A stretch of DNA of 64,000 nucleotides from an uncultured Clostridia bacterium (GTDB taxonomy: Bacteria > Bacillota > Clostridia > Christensenellales > Aristaeellaceae): contig CAMKNZ010000003.1 of the NCBI GenBank assembly GCA_946414315.1, forward strand, positions 62,001-126,000, given 5' to 3'. The translations under genes and the position numbers were made by a program. Of this stretch, positions 26,024 to 34,367 are shown piece by piece. The notes under the pieces are model-generated. The model had not been told where the DNA came from, searched no databases, and was given only the letters and a program-made list of their open reading frames with translations. Each line of letters starts with the position of its first letter. Position 1 is the stretch's first letter.

Positions 26024-27397
26024 ATGACGGCACGTAAAGGCGATTTTTCCCAGGGAAAAGTATCGCGGAACATTCTCCGACTCGGCCTGCCGATGATGCT
26101 GGCCGAGCTTGTTCATGTGCTTTACAACATCGTGGATCGGATGTACATCGGCCATATGCCGGGCAGCGGCACCGTCGCGCTGACGGGGCTTGGCATCTGT
26201 TTCCCGCTGATCACCCTGATCGGGGCCTTTGCCAACCTGTTCAGCACCGGCGGCGCCACGCTGGCGACCATCGCCCGGGGCGAGAACAGGGACGACGAAG
26301 CGGAGCGGATCATGGGCACTTCCTTTACCATGCTCCTGCTCGTGGGCGCGGTCCTGACCGTCGGCATGTACCTTTCCGCCCCCGCAGTGCTCCGCCTGCT
26401 GGGCGGCGACGATACGACCCTGCCCGCCGCGCTGGGCTATTTCCGGATCTATGTCATCGGCACCATCCCGGTGCTCATCAGCCTGGGCATGAACCCGTTC
26501 ATCAACGCCCAGGGCTTCCCCCGCATCGGCATGATGACCGTGATCATCGGGGCGGTGCTGAACATCATCCTGGATCCGGTGTTCATCTACGCCTGCGGCA
26601 TGGGCGTGGAAGGCGCCGCCCTGGCGACGGTGCTTTCCCAGACCGCCAGCGCCGCCTGGGTGCTGTTCTTCCTGCGCTGCCGGCGGGCGGCCCTGCGGCT
26701 GACGCGGCTGACCGTGGATACAAAGCACCTGAAGGGCATCGTCAAGCTGGGCCTCACCGGCTTCACCTTCCGGGTGACCAACAGCCTGACCCAGGCCATC
26801 GTGAACATCATGCTCAAGGCCTGGGGCGGCGCCCTGAGCACCCTCTACGTCGGCGCCATGAGCCTGATCAACTCCGTCCGGGAGATCGTCAGCCTGCCCA
26901 ACAACGGCATCGTGGGCGGCGGCCAGAGCGTCATGAGCTACAACTACGGCGCGAAGGAATACCGCCGGGTGTCCGAGAGCATCCGTTTCATCTTCCTCTG
27001 CAGCCTGTCCGTCAATATCCTCATGTGGGCCATGCTCCTGTTCGTGCCCCGTCCGCTGATCAGCCTCTTCACCTCGGACGAACAGCTCATTCAGAAAACC
27101 ATCGAATGCGGCCGGATCTATTTCGGCGCCTTCCCCTTCATGGCCCTGCAGCAGGCCGGCCAGTCCACCTTCGTGGCCCTGAACCGCCCCGCTCACGCCC
27201 TGATCTTCTCCATGCTGCGCAAGGTGGTGCTGGTGGCGCCCCTGACCCTGCTCCTCCCGGGCCTGGGCCTGGGCGTCCACGGCGTCTTCTGGGCGGAGTT
27301 CATCAGCCAGGTGGTCGGCGCCTCCGCCTGCTTTATCACGATGTACCTGCTGGTCTGGCGAAGGATGAAAGCCAACCGGGGCCTGGAGAAAGCATAA
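26024..27397 (+). CDS. MATE family efflux transporter
   Basis: A 457-residue integral membrane protein with twelve predicted helices in two MatE halves. The N-terminal half includes MLAELVHVLYNIVDRMYIGHM and the second half GLTGFTFRVTNSLTQAIVNIML (both in parts). It should export drugs or cationic metabolites using a Na+ or H+ gradient across the cytoplasmic membrane. GNxxN-type loop residues such as LPNNGIVGGGQSVMSYNYGA are present. It is monocistronic, with AAAGGG upstream of the ATG and a terminator directly after the stop shared with the convergent gene. Confidence 0.94.
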   Translation: MTARKGDFSQGKVSRNILRLGLPMMLAELVHVLYNIVDRMYIGHMPGSGTVALTGLGICFPLITLIGAFANLFSTGGATLATIARGENRDDEAERIMGTSFTMLLLVGAVLTVGMYLSAPAVLRLLGGDDTTLPAALGYFRIYVIGTIPVLISLGMNPFINAQGFPRIGMMTVIIGAVLNIILDPVFIYACGMGVEGAALATVLSQTASAAWVLFFLRCRRAALRLTRLTVDTKHLKGIVKLGLTGFTFRVTNSLTQAIVNIMLKAWGGALSTLYVGAMSLINSVREIVSLPNNGIVGGGQSVMSYNYGAKEYRRVSESIRFIFLCSLSVNILMWAMLLFVPRPLISLFTSDEQLIQKTIECGRIYFGAFPFMALQQAGQSTFVALNRPAHALIFSMLRKVVLVAPLTLLLPGLGLGVHGVFWAEFISQVVGASACFITMYLLVWRRMKANRGLEKA

Positions 27398-27400
27398 AAC

Positions 27401-27428
27401 AAAGCCGTGACGTTCTGTCACGGCTTTT
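27401..27428. terminator. Bidirectional terminator
   Basis: AAAGCCGTGAC / GTCACGGCTTTT around 27401-27428 with a 5-nt loop. It is shared by the MATE gene and the convergent Lgt-like gene. Confidence 0.85.
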
Positions 27429-27445
27429 CCGCTGCCCGGAGCCGG

Positions 27446-28405
27446 TCAGCCTTTCTCCTCCTGCCGCGATTCCAGCATCCGCCGGTACCCGATATGCTCC
27501 ATGACGGCCAGCAAAGCCAGCAGCACGACATAGATGCCGTAGATCAGCTGGTTGGGAATCTCCTCTTCCCCGAAGTCGATCTTCCCGTCCAGGGCGAATT
27601 CGCCGGCGATCAGCAGGCCGCAGACCACCAGGCCGGTAATCGCCGGAACCCAGTTCCTGAAGCGGTTCGGCCGGGTTTTCAGCGCGTACCAGACCAGCAC
27701 GCCGAAGCAGAAGACGAAGCACAGCAGCTGCTCCACCCGCACAAACAGCCAGACGATGCTCTGGGTTCGCATGCTTTCAAACAGGACCTGCGGAAGGCAA
27801 AGGTAGAACAGGGTCCGCAGGAAGCGGTGCTCTTCCTTTCCGTGGCACAGGCTGATCACGCAGGCGACCAGGGAAAAGATCCCTTCAAAAATAAAGACCG
27901 CCAGGTAATACTCGAACCATTCCCCGTCCCAGGTAAAGCGGACGGCCAGGGGGAAAGGCGGTTCGCCGTCCAGGTACATGCCGACCCCCGCGTATCCAAG
28001 GAAAGCCTCCGCGAAACGGGCCATGGCGGCCAGGAAGGCGCCCATCGGGGCAAAGGCGTTCAGCACTTTGCCGGGGGCCTGCCGGGCGATCTTCGCCGCG
28101 AGGAACACGCCGAAGCATACGCCGATCACCCCGCCGTAGTAGGTCACGTTTTCCACATGGAGTGTGAACCATTCCGACAGCCGGGCAAACGAGAACATGT
28201 TGATCCGGAACAGGATAAAAATCAGCTTTGCGCCCAGCGCGCCGCAGACTGTTCCCAGCAGCAGCACCAGGACGCTGAGCAGAACCGTGTTGTTTTCTTT
28301 ATTCCGCCTTTTCCAGGCGATCGCAAACCAGAGACAGGCCAGCAGCATACTGATTCCGATCCACAGAAGCCACAGGCCTTCCTGGCGTTCCTGACTGAGG
28401 GTCAA
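27446..28405 (-). CDS. Lgt-like polytopic membrane protein
   Basis: A 319-residue membrane protein with about eight hydrophobic segments. It resembles prolipoprotein diacylglyceryl transferase in order and spacing: a TM with GTVCGALGAKLIFILF, then VTYYGGVIGVCFGVFLAA (Lgt signature region HxGG replaced by YYGG) and MARFAEAFLGYAGVGMYLD in place of the GRxGNFxNGE block. The catalytic His and the Asn of that block are not seen, so lipoprotein modification is doubtful. It may be a divergent Lgt-fold enzyme of unknown lipid substrate. It lies 33 nt upstream of no further gene and is preceded by the phosphodiester glycosidase gene on the same strand only at a distance. Confidence 0.6.
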   Translation of the reverse strand: MTLSQERQEGLWLLWIGISMLLACLWFAIAWKRRNKENNTVLLSVLVLLLGTVCGALGAKLIFILFRINMFSFARLSEWFTLHVENVTYYGGVIGVCFGVFLAAKIARQAPGKVLNAFAPMGAFLAAMARFAEAFLGYAGVGMYLDGEPPFPLAVRFTWDGEWFEYYLAVFIFEGIFSLVACVISLCHGKEEHRFLRTLFYLCLPQVLFESMRTQSIVWLFVRVEQLLCFVFCFGVLVWYALKTRPNRFRNWVPAITGLVVCGLLIAGEFALDGKIDFGEEEIPNQLIYGIYVVLLALLAVMEHIGYRRMLESRQEEKG

Positions 28406-28438
28406 AAGGATTCCTCCTCCTTCTTTTCCGTTCCCGGG

Positions 28439-29353
28439 TTATTGTTCGCCGGCCGTTTCGTCGTCATCTTCAAACCAGGCGCTCGCGAAATAGATGATAT
28501 CCGTGATCGGACGGGGTTTGGAGGTACTCTTGTTGACCAGGGTGCCGAGGAACACCATCTGGCTGGACTCGCCGCCGTCAAGGATGTAGGCGGTCTTCAC
28601 GTCGGCCAGCGACATGACCAGGTCCCTCATCTTGACCAGGTGGGACCGGATCGTGCTCAGAACCAGGTACTGCAGCGGCCCGATCTGGGCGATGCACATC
28701 CGCTGCTCGTTGCCCTGGGGCCTGGAGTTGGTCGGTGAATGGGTCTTGTCCAGCAGTTCCTCGTCCGATACCGGTTCCCCGTCGATGACCAGGGCCGGGC
28801 CGAACTGGAACGCGTTGATGATCTTCTTGCCGTCGATCTCCGTCAGGTTCGCTTCCGCCAGGTTTTCATCCCGGGTCAGGATGTGGAAATCCCCGTCCTC
28901 GTCGATCAGCAGCATGTCCAGGGAGGGTTCCACGGTATCCTGGTAAATCGTTCCCTGCCGGAGCACATAGTTGTCTTTCTTGTTTCCGCTGAAAGCGGTG
29001 CAGAAATCGCCGTTGATCGCCAGCACCGCGTTCACGCGTTTTGCGATGACCTGGACCGGCACCCTGACGTTGGAAGTGAAGGACGATCCGTCCGCCGGCG
29101 CGGTCCGCAGCTGGGACGGATCCTTGATCGTGATAATGGCATAGGAGAACGACGTGACCCACTTGGACTGGATCACGTGGAAGCGTTCCACCCGGATGGT
29201 CGGATCCTCATAGACAGTAACATTTTTCTTGAATGTGGCGCCGGGTTTGGCGCCGCCGCTCAGGTCGATGGGAAGCGGACGGAAAGTCCCCGCTTCCGCG
29301 ACGGAACAAAAGCAGACCAGCACACACAGCATACAGACCAGGCATTTCTTCAT
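28439..29353 (-). CDS. Secreted phosphodiester glycosidase (NAGPA) family protein
   Basis: A 304-residue exported protein. After a Sec signal (MKKCLVCMLCVLVCFCSVAEA) a NAGPA domain fills the chain: VNAVLAINGDFCTAFSG (about 118), KKIINAFQFGPALVIDGEPV (about 180), QRMCIAQIGPLQYLVLS and the closing AYILDGGESSQMVFLG with a conserved acidic pair. The family includes the enzyme that uncovers mannose 6-phosphate and many bacterial envelope proteins acting on phosphodiester-linked sugars. I chose the ATG at 29353 because it opens the signal peptide with AAAGGAG upstream. The same domain also occurs in exopolysaccharide loci. Confidence 0.86.
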   Translation of the reverse strand: MKKCLVCMLCVLVCFCSVAEAGTFRPLPIDLSGGAKPGATFKKNVTVYEDPTIRVERFHVIQSKWVTSFSYAIITIKDPSQLRTAPADGSSFTSNVRVPVQVIAKRVNAVLAINGDFCTAFSGNKKDNYVLRQGTIYQDTVEPSLDMLLIDEDGDFHILTRDENLAEANLTEIDGKKIINAFQFGPALVIDGEPVSDEELLDKTHSPTNSRPQGNEQRMCIAQIGPLQYLVLSTIRSHLVKMRDLVMSLADVKTAYILDGGESSQMVFLGTLVNKSTSKPRPITDIIYFASAWFEDDDETAGEQ

Positions 29354-29427
29354 CGTCACGATAGCTCCTTTGCTGTACTCGGCAAAAACACTCTTATTAT
29401 ACACACCGCCGGCCGGAAAACAATGGA

Positions 29428-30333
29428 TTATTCATCCGGCCAGGAATCTTCAAAGGGAATATAGGTACGGGTTTTGAACATCTGTTTCAGCACTTTGTAG
29501 TGCGGATGGTCCCGCCAGTGATTGCCGACGGAGGACTTGGCCGTGGAGTCGATCTGGGTGTCCGGCAGGGCCGCGCGGACCTCTTCCACCGCCGCGGGGT
29601 CCGGTTTGATCATGGGATTGCGGTCGTTGTACTGGCTCATCCACAGCCGCTTGAGCCAGGTCATTTCTTTCAGGACGGAGACGTCCGTGATCCGGTTCCA
29701 GCAGATATTCAGGTCCAGCAGTTTATCCAGGCCCTTCAGGGGCGTGATGTCCCGGACATTGTTGTAGAAGATCTCCAGGTACTCCAGTTTCTTCAGCGAC
29801 CCGATGGGGGTGATGTCCTCGAATTTGTTGTCCACCACGATCAGCACCCTCAGTTCGGGCAGGTCATACAGGAAGGAAAGATCCGTGACGGCGCTGTGGC
29901 CGATGTCCAGGGCTTTCAGGTTTTTGCAGTATTTCAGCACGGAAAAATCGGCGTTGCTGTGCCGCGGGGACTGGTCGCTGTGCAGCGTCGAGAAGGCGGT
30001 CTGGTCTGTCCTGACCAGATGGTCCCCCACCTTCATGGTCCAGCCGAACTCGATCTGCGGGAACTTCTCCACCAGCTCGGCAATCCGTTCGCGGGTGATC
30101 TTTGTATTGAACATGTCCACCCGCTTCAGGTTCGGCAGCTGCTCCAGGAACTGATAAAACTGCTGGTATTCCTTGGCGCCCACGGAGATCTTGCCCAGGT
30201 CGATTTCCTCCGCGTCCGCCGGCACAACCAGGTCCCTGAATTTCACCGTGCCGGTTCCCTCCGCGGCCGCGCAGATCTGAACGCACAGCATAAGTCCCGC
30301 CAGCAGGAGCAGTAACAGCCTTTTCTTTCGCAT
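29428..30333 (-). CDS. Secreted leucine-rich repeat protein
   Basis: A 301-residue exported protein: signal peptide (MRKKRLLLLLLAGLMLCVQIC, ends near AAA), then a leucine-rich repeat run over about residues 100-240. Units include LKALDIGHSAVTDLSFLYDL, LRVLIVVDNKFEDITPIGSL, LEYLEIFYNNVRDITPLKGL and LLDLNICWNRITDVSVLKEM, about 22 residues each as in the internalin type. LRRs bind proteins, so it may mediate host or cell contact. There is no sorting signal. The start is the ATG at 30333, with AAAGGA upstream. It is 74 nt upstream of the NAGPA gene on the same strand, so cotranscription is plausible. Confidence 0.85.
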   Translation of the reverse strand: MRKKRLLLLLLAGLMLCVQICAAAEGTGTVKFRDLVVPADAEEIDLGKISVGAKEYQQFYQFLEQLPNLKRVDMFNTKITRERIAELVEKFPQIEFGWTMKVGDHLVRTDQTAFSTLHSDQSPRHSNADFSVLKYCKNLKALDIGHSAVTDLSFLYDLPELRVLIVVDNKFEDITPIGSLKKLEYLEIFYNNVRDITPLKGLDKLLDLNICWNRITDVSVLKEMTWLKRLWMSQYNDRNPMIKPDPAAVEEVRAALPDTQIDSTAKSSVGNHWRDHPHYKVLKQMFKTRTYIPFEDSWPDE

Positions 30334-30468
30334 GGTGCCGATTCCTTTCTTCGTTTCCAGATTCTTCCAGTCTCGGTTGCCGGACTGATACACCTGCAAC
30401 AGTATATCATAAACACTTTTCCATGGGAACACCTGCTCCGCGCCCTCCGCCGGTGGAAAAACAAGAAA

Positions 30469-30501
30469 CACCGGGAAGCGGCTGCTTCCCGGTGCTTTTT
30501 T
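30469..30501 (-). terminator. Terminator
   Basis: The stem CACCGGGAAGC / GCTTCCCGGTG (30469-30479 with 30484-30494) is flanked by a T-run on the plus side and a T-rich stretch on the minus side. It ends the methyltransferase/57-residue gene transcript. Confidence 0.75.
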
Positions 30502-30514
30502 GCCGTTTTTCCGA

Positions 30515-30688
30515 TTATTCACTGCTCTTCCTGGATTCCCGGACATATGTGCAGACTCCGAACCCAATCGCTGCGGCAGCCATGATTCCATGGTGGATCG
30601 GGTTGCCAAGGTTGATCCTCAGTATCCCGCCCTCCGGGTCGAACAGTAAGACCAGGCCGGCCAGGGCTTCAGCCTGACTCCTTTTCAT
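30515..30688 (-). CDS. Small 57-residue protein coupled to the methyltransferase gene
   Basis: The ATG at 30688 shares one base with the stop of the upstream methyltransferase gene (TGATG) and AAAGGA lies 9 nt before it, so translational coupling is likely. The product opens MKRSQAEALAGLVLLFDPEG, with a second hydrophobic stretch HHGIMAAAAIGFGVCTYV near the C-terminus that could be one membrane helix. A terminator follows. I recognise no family and cannot exclude that this is a chance ORF. Confidence 0.5.
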   Translation of the reverse strand: MKRSQAEALAGLVLLFDPEGGILRINLGNPIHHGIMAAAAIGFGVCTYVRESRKSSE

Positions 30689-31305
30689 CAGGATGTCCTT
30701 TTCCGGGCCACCAGCTTGTTGACAGCATGCTGATGCTTTGGAACACCGGGATGTTCATCATCAAATACATATGTCCTGAACTGCAGGACTTCCCAGTCTG
30801 AATACAAATCCAGTATTTCACCTTCATCCGCCAATCCGACCGCGAAAGGCGCGATGTCAGGAGAAGCAGGAACCGTATTCGTAAAAGTATGAATAATGTG
30901 TATTCCATCCGGCTTTGTATGTTCTTTGGCGTCTTCGATAAAGTGCCTCCACTTATCCTTTTCGACAAAGCAAAGTGTGGCAAATGTCATAACCAGATCA
31001 TATGATTTGGTAAAACGATACTTTGTAAGATCATCTGCAAAAGCATTAATCCTTAATCCTTCTCTTTCGCATAACCACTTAAGCTTTGAGATTCCGGCCT
31101 CCGACAGATCAAAAGCGTCTATATCAGAGTACCCGTTTTTTGCCAGATATCTGACATTCTGACCTTCTCCGCATCCGGCTTCAAGGATAGCCGAATCTTT
31201 GCTCAGGAGATGTTCAAATTCCAGAATCGTTCCATTTGGTTCTGCCGGAAAAGTATTGATTTCACGCTTTCTGTATGTCTCTTCCCAAAATGGTGTTTTA
31301 TCCAT
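30688..31305 (-). CDS. Class I SAM-dependent methyltransferase (TehB-like)
   Basis: A 205-residue methyltransferase with DKTPFWEETYRKREINTFP at the N-terminus, SAM motif I AILEAGCGEGQNVRYLAKNGY (in parts) and motif II IDAFDLSEAGI. Similar small enzymes are annotated as tellurite/selenite methyltransferases (TehB), but general thiol or metabolite methylation is as likely. The ATG at 31305 has GGAGGGG upstream and overlaps the 3' end of the GGDEF gene by 8 nt. It is followed by a coupled small ORF. It is AT-richer than the flanking genes, a possible sign of transfer. Confidence 0.82.
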   Translation of the reverse strand: MDKTPFWEETYRKREINTFPAEPNGTILEFEHLLSKDSAILEAGCGEGQNVRYLAKNGYSDIDAFDLSEAGISKLKWLCEREGLRINAFADDLTKYRFTKSYDLVMTFATLCFVEKDKWRHFIEDAKEHTKPDGIHIIHTFTNTVPASPDIAPFAVGLADEGEILDLYSDWEVLQFRTYVFDDEHPGVPKHQHAVNKLVARKRTS

Positions 31306-32407
31306 TTTCCCCTCCGGCACCGTCACGGGATCTCCGGCGTCTGTCCTTTCCCGACGTTTGATAATACCGGGCTTTTTCCGCGTACATCATCCGATCTGAT
31401 TCCCTGAGCATCCTTTCAATGTCCTTGTTCTTTTCTTCAGCAATGCAGTATCCGAGGGAACAGCTGTATGCTGTTTCATTGACATTCTGTCTGACGCGGT
31501 CAACAAGGGAAAGGATATCCTCCTGGGAGGCGGATCTGCAGACGATGACAAATTCGTCTCCGCCGATCCTGTAGACGGACTGTCCGTGCTTTTCCGCCTC
31601 CAGCAGACAGAGGGCAAGGGTCGTCAACGCTTCATCTCCGGCCGCATGCCCCTGACTGTCGTTGATCTCTTTCAGGCCGTTCATATCCACGGTTACAAGG
31701 CCTGTGATCCGTTCCGGATTGATTTCCGTATCGGCGAAATAGGCCTGACGGTTCAGAACGCCGGTCAGCGGATCTTTTTTTGTGCCCTGCAGAAGCAGGA
31801 ACTGATAGTAAACAAACAGGCCGATCGCGATCGTGATACAGAACATATGGGAATAGCCCGCGCCGAAGATGAAAGGGAGAATCAGGCCCGACGCAAATGA
31901 AAACGCGAGGAAGGCGATCGGGACGACTTCCGTGTACAGTTTATTGCTGCGTGTATAGAGAACATAAACAAGATAGACGCCGTATAACCCGGCCACGATA
32001 TACGGAAGCAGCCCGAGGGGTCCGCGGTGCAGCCGGCCGCCTTCATCCAGGCTGAAGACGATACCGGTAAAGATTGACAGGATATTGAGCCCCGTCAGGA
32101 CCATCGCGGGAATAAAGATATACCACCGCACTTTCCTGACCAGGGTATAGAGGATCATGGCGACGATAATCGGCGTCGCGCTGTACCGGACCGCCATCAG
32201 AACCGTTCGCGCCGCCGCGTATCCGCCCCTGTCATTCAGGGCAAATTCCAGGAAAACAACCACGGACAGGAGAAAGATTCCGGCAAGCAGGATATAAAAC
32301 CGTTTTACAGTTGTTTTGTCCAGAAACAGCGTCGTTTTGAGCGAGATTGCAAATGCCGGCAATATCAGAATCAGCGCCCAGTTCTGCACAATATAGTCTT
32401 TCAGCAT
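31298..32407 (-). CDS. Membrane diguanylate cyclase (GGDEF), first copy
   Basis: A 369-residue protein. An N-terminal membrane domain with about seven helices (residues 5-205) is followed by a GGDEF domain (about 210-355) with DPLTGVLNRQAYF, DMNGLKEINDSQGHAAGD and the intact active-site YRIGGDEF. The I-site RxxD is absent, so product inhibition is not expected. It should make cyclic di-GMP in response to a membrane or small-molecule signal. The start ATG at 32407 follows AAGGAG. It overlaps the methyltransferase gene. A second cyclase and a double-glycine peptide gene lie directly upstream on the same strand. Confidence 0.9.
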   Translation of the reverse strand: MLKDYIVQNWALILILPAFAISLKTTLFLDKTTVKRFYILLAGIFLLSVVVFLEFALNDRGGYAAARTVLMAVRYSATPIIVAMILYTLVRKVRWYIFIPAMVLTGLNILSIFTGIVFSLDEGGRLHRGPLGLLPYIVAGLYGVYLVYVLYTRSNKLYTEVVPIAFLAFSFASGLILPFIFGAGYSHMFCITIAIGLFVYYQFLLLQGTKKDPLTGVLNRQAYFADTEINPERITGLVTVDMNGLKEINDSQGHAAGDEALTTLALCLLEAEKHGQSVYRIGGDEFVIVCRSASQEDILSLVDRVRQNVNETAYSCSLGYCIAEEKNKDIERMLRESDRMMYAEKARYYQTSGKDRRRRSRDGAGGENG

Positions 32408-32539
32408 ATTCCTGTCTCCTTGCTGAGAACAATTGATCAATATGATTATATATTTCGGCGTCCGGCGGAGGATTCCTGTCAGCAGGATCTGTATATGAAA
32501 ATCCCGCGGATCGGGGCGGGACGAACCGTGCACAAATAT

Positions 32540-32568
32540 AAACGGCAGAACATGATGTTCTGCCGTTT
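32540..32568. terminator. Palindromic terminator, GGCAGAACAT type
   Basis: AAACGGCAGAACAT-G-ATGTTCTGCCGTTT is a 29-bp near-perfect palindrome following the peptide gene. Two nearly identical palindromes lie at 34445-34473 and 37936-37964. Confidence 0.7.
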
Positions 32569-32582
32569 AAGTTGCTTTTTTC

Positions 32583-32744
32583 TCAGTCTTCAAAGAATCC
32601 GACGACAACTCCGAAAGTAAATCCCACAGCGGTACCGACCAGCGCGCCGCCCTTGCTGAGCATATTGTCAGTCGTTTTGTCGCCGCCGTTGATCATTTCC
32701 ATTTCGTTGAGGTTCAGTTCCTTTGTGTTGGTGTTGGTGTTCAT
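32583..32744 (-). CDS. Double-glycine leader peptide (bacteriocin- or pheromone-like)
   Basis: A 53-residue peptide with a ComC/bacteriocin-type leader: the hydrophilic opening MNTNTNTK is followed by ELNLNEMEMINGG, the pattern cut after Gly-Gly by C39 peptidase transporters. The predicted mature part is 32 residues: DKTTDNMLSKGGALVGTAVG and a C-terminal FGVVVGFFED stretch, small, hydrophobic and glycine-rich. The ATG at 32744 has AAGGAG 7 nt upstream. No C39 transporter or immunity gene is visible in the window. It may act as antimicrobial, pheromone or intercellular signal. The flanking GGDEF genes hint at a regulatory link, by position only. Confidence 0.8.
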   Translation of the reverse strand: MNTNTNTKELNLNEMEMINGGDKTTDNMLSKGGALVGTAVGFTFGVVVGFFED

Positions 32745-32944
32745 TGTCTTATTCTCCTTCATTTTTTCTTTATTCGGCCGGCCTGTTTTACCGGACCCGC
32801 ATATAGATAAGCAGCCAATGGACAGGGTGGCAGTAAACGTTTGCAAAAAAGTTATATTTTTTTAATTGAAGCTCCCTGCGGCCCGAACAAAAAACAGGAG
32901 CATCCCTGGAGGACGCTCCTGTTCTGTCATATGATTCAGCGTGA

Positions 32945-34039
32945 TTACCTTCTGCGGCGGTCTATGCCGTTATTGATATAATAATTTCTCTTGGCTTCGT
33001 ACATTGCCTTGTCTGCTTCCTTCGTAAGGGAATCCAGATCGGTGAAATCCCCGGTCCGGGCGATGCCGCAGGAAACGGATATGCTTCTGACGTATTGTCC
33101 CTTCCATCCGGCACAGAGCTCATTCGTCCGTGCGACGCACTGCCCGGCGTCGATCTTCGGGTCTGTCAGGATCGCGCAGAATTCGTCGCCGCCGATCCGG
33201 TAGACCGTATCGATCCCTTCAAAGCCCCGGCGGATGCATTCCGCCGCGCCGGCAATCAGTTCGTCGCCGGCCTCATGTCCGAGGATATCGTTGGTTTTTT
33301 TCAGGCCGTTGATGTCCATCATGACCACACAGCAGTAAGCAGGCTTGTTCGTGGTGAGCTGATCCAACATTTCGGAATAGGCCCGCCGGTTGTGGAGGCC
33401 TGTCATCGGATCGTTGTATGCGTACTTGGTCTGCAGTTCGGCCAGCTTCACGGCGGACTCGGCGAAGAGATAACGCTCAAACCGGGTCCTGTTGACAAAA
33501 TAGCCAAGGATAAGCCCGATGGAGGAGAAGATGATCAGGTTGGTCCGGACCCAGTCATATATCGACGGTTCCATCGTATGCTTTCCGGCAAGGGAGAACA
33601 CGATAAAATTGGTGATCAGCAGAACAATCGTTGAAATGATGTCGGAGATGAAAAATACAGGCACCACCAGGACCGAAGCAAAAATAATAATCGTCTTGGG
33701 GGCCATCAGCTGGGCGACGCCGACACCCGCCCCGAGGAGCGCGATGTCCACCAGAATGGTGGTGGGTATGATCAGCCAGCGAACCCTGGGCGCGGCAAAA
33801 AGTGCCAGCAGCAGCGCAACCGCGCAGATTGAAAGCGCAACGATATAGACATGGCGGCACAGCCGGTAATCCGGATGATTTATGGACATAATCAGGCAGA
33901 AACCCCAGTACAGGATCTGGAAGATGGACCAGATGATGGCGAATTTCCGGTTCTCTTCCATAACCTGCGCATGGATGCTTTTCAGGTCACCGTTCCCGGC
34001 GGTCTGATACAGCAGGATTTCCTTCAGTTTCCGGATCAT
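32945..34039 (-). CDS. Membrane diguanylate cyclase (GGDEF), second copy
   Basis: A 364-residue protein with six or so membrane helices (residues about 30-190) and a C-terminal GGDEF domain with DPMTGLHNRRAYSEML, DINGLKKTNDILGHEAGD and the active-site YRIGGDEFCAIL. No RxxD I-site is seen. It shares the same layout as the GGDEF gene at 31298-32407, so the pair looks paralogous though divergent. Of the two ATGs, 34039 has GGAG at a workable distance; 34048 has GGAG only 1 nt away. It is 200 nt upstream of the double-glycine peptide gene. Confidence 0.9.
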   Translation of the reverse strand: MIRKLKEILLYQTAGNGDLKSIHAQVMEENRKFAIIWSIFQILYWGFCLIMSINHPDYRLCRHVYIVALSICAVALLLALFAAPRVRWLIIPTTILVDIALLGAGVGVAQLMAPKTIIIFASVLVVPVFFISDIISTIVLLITNFIVFSLAGKHTMEPSIYDWVRTNLIIFSSIGLILGYFVNRTRFERYLFAESAVKLAELQTKYAYNDPMTGLHNRRAYSEMLDQLTTNKPAYCCVVMMDINGLKKTNDILGHEAGDELIAGAAECIRRGFEGIDTVYRIGGDEFCAILTDPKIDAGQCVARTNELCAGWKGQYVRSISVSCGIARTGDFTDLDSLTKEADKAMYEAKRNYYINNGIDRRRR

Positions 34040-34140
34040 TTTGATCATGCTCCTGATTCTGAATACAGAATGATGGTAAAGTACTCTGTAACAATTATAG
34101 CAAAAAACTGGAAACCATGCCATAGTATCAATAATTTTTC

Positions 34141-34169
34141 TTGCTTTTTCCGCTCCTGTGTGTTATACT
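34141..34169 (+). promoter_or_regulatory. Promoter of the tRNA-Ala(CGC) region
   Basis: TTGCTT (34141-34146), 17 nt and TATACT (34164-34169). It lies 35 nt before the orphan tRNA 5' fragment, and 198 nt before the intact tRNA. Confidence 0.55.
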
Positions 34170-34204
34170 GCCGCTTGCGCAATGGGCTTTGGCTCAGCAG
34201 ATAC

Positions 34205-34223
34205 GGGGCATTAGCACAGTTGG
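34205..34223 (+). repeat. Orphan tRNA-Ala 5'-end fragment
   Basis: The 19 bases GGGGCATTAGCACAGTTGG are identical to the first 19 bases of tRNA-Ala(CGC) at 34368, then diverge. This fragment sits where the tRNA promoter would place the tRNA itself. Confidence 0.8.
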
Positions 34224-34225
34224 GG

Positions 34226-34361
34226 AACGAAGGAAGCGTTAGCCCGGTGGGCTATCCTGCGAAGCAGGAAGCGCCCTGAGTGAGTCAATCGAAGCAAGCA
34301 ACAGGCTGAAGCGACAGCAAGGCCGGTTGCGCCGACTGAGATTGCGGAAGCGCCAGTAATT
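34226..34361 (+). repeat. tRNA-linked structured element, copy 2 (element A)
   Basis: AACGAAGGAAGCG is followed by hairpin 1 AGCCC-GGT-GGGCT (34241-34253), hairpin 2 CCTGC-GAA-GCAGG (34256-34268), then CTGAGTGAGTCAATCGAAG and CTGAGATTGCGGAAG (34336-34350). It lies between the tRNA 5' fragment and the intact tRNA and, from the promoter position, is inside the primary transcript. Copy 3 shares its first 60 nt with about a dozen changes, and its hairpin 2 has T:A replaced by G:C. Confidence 0.6.
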
Positions 34362-34367
34362 GAATAT

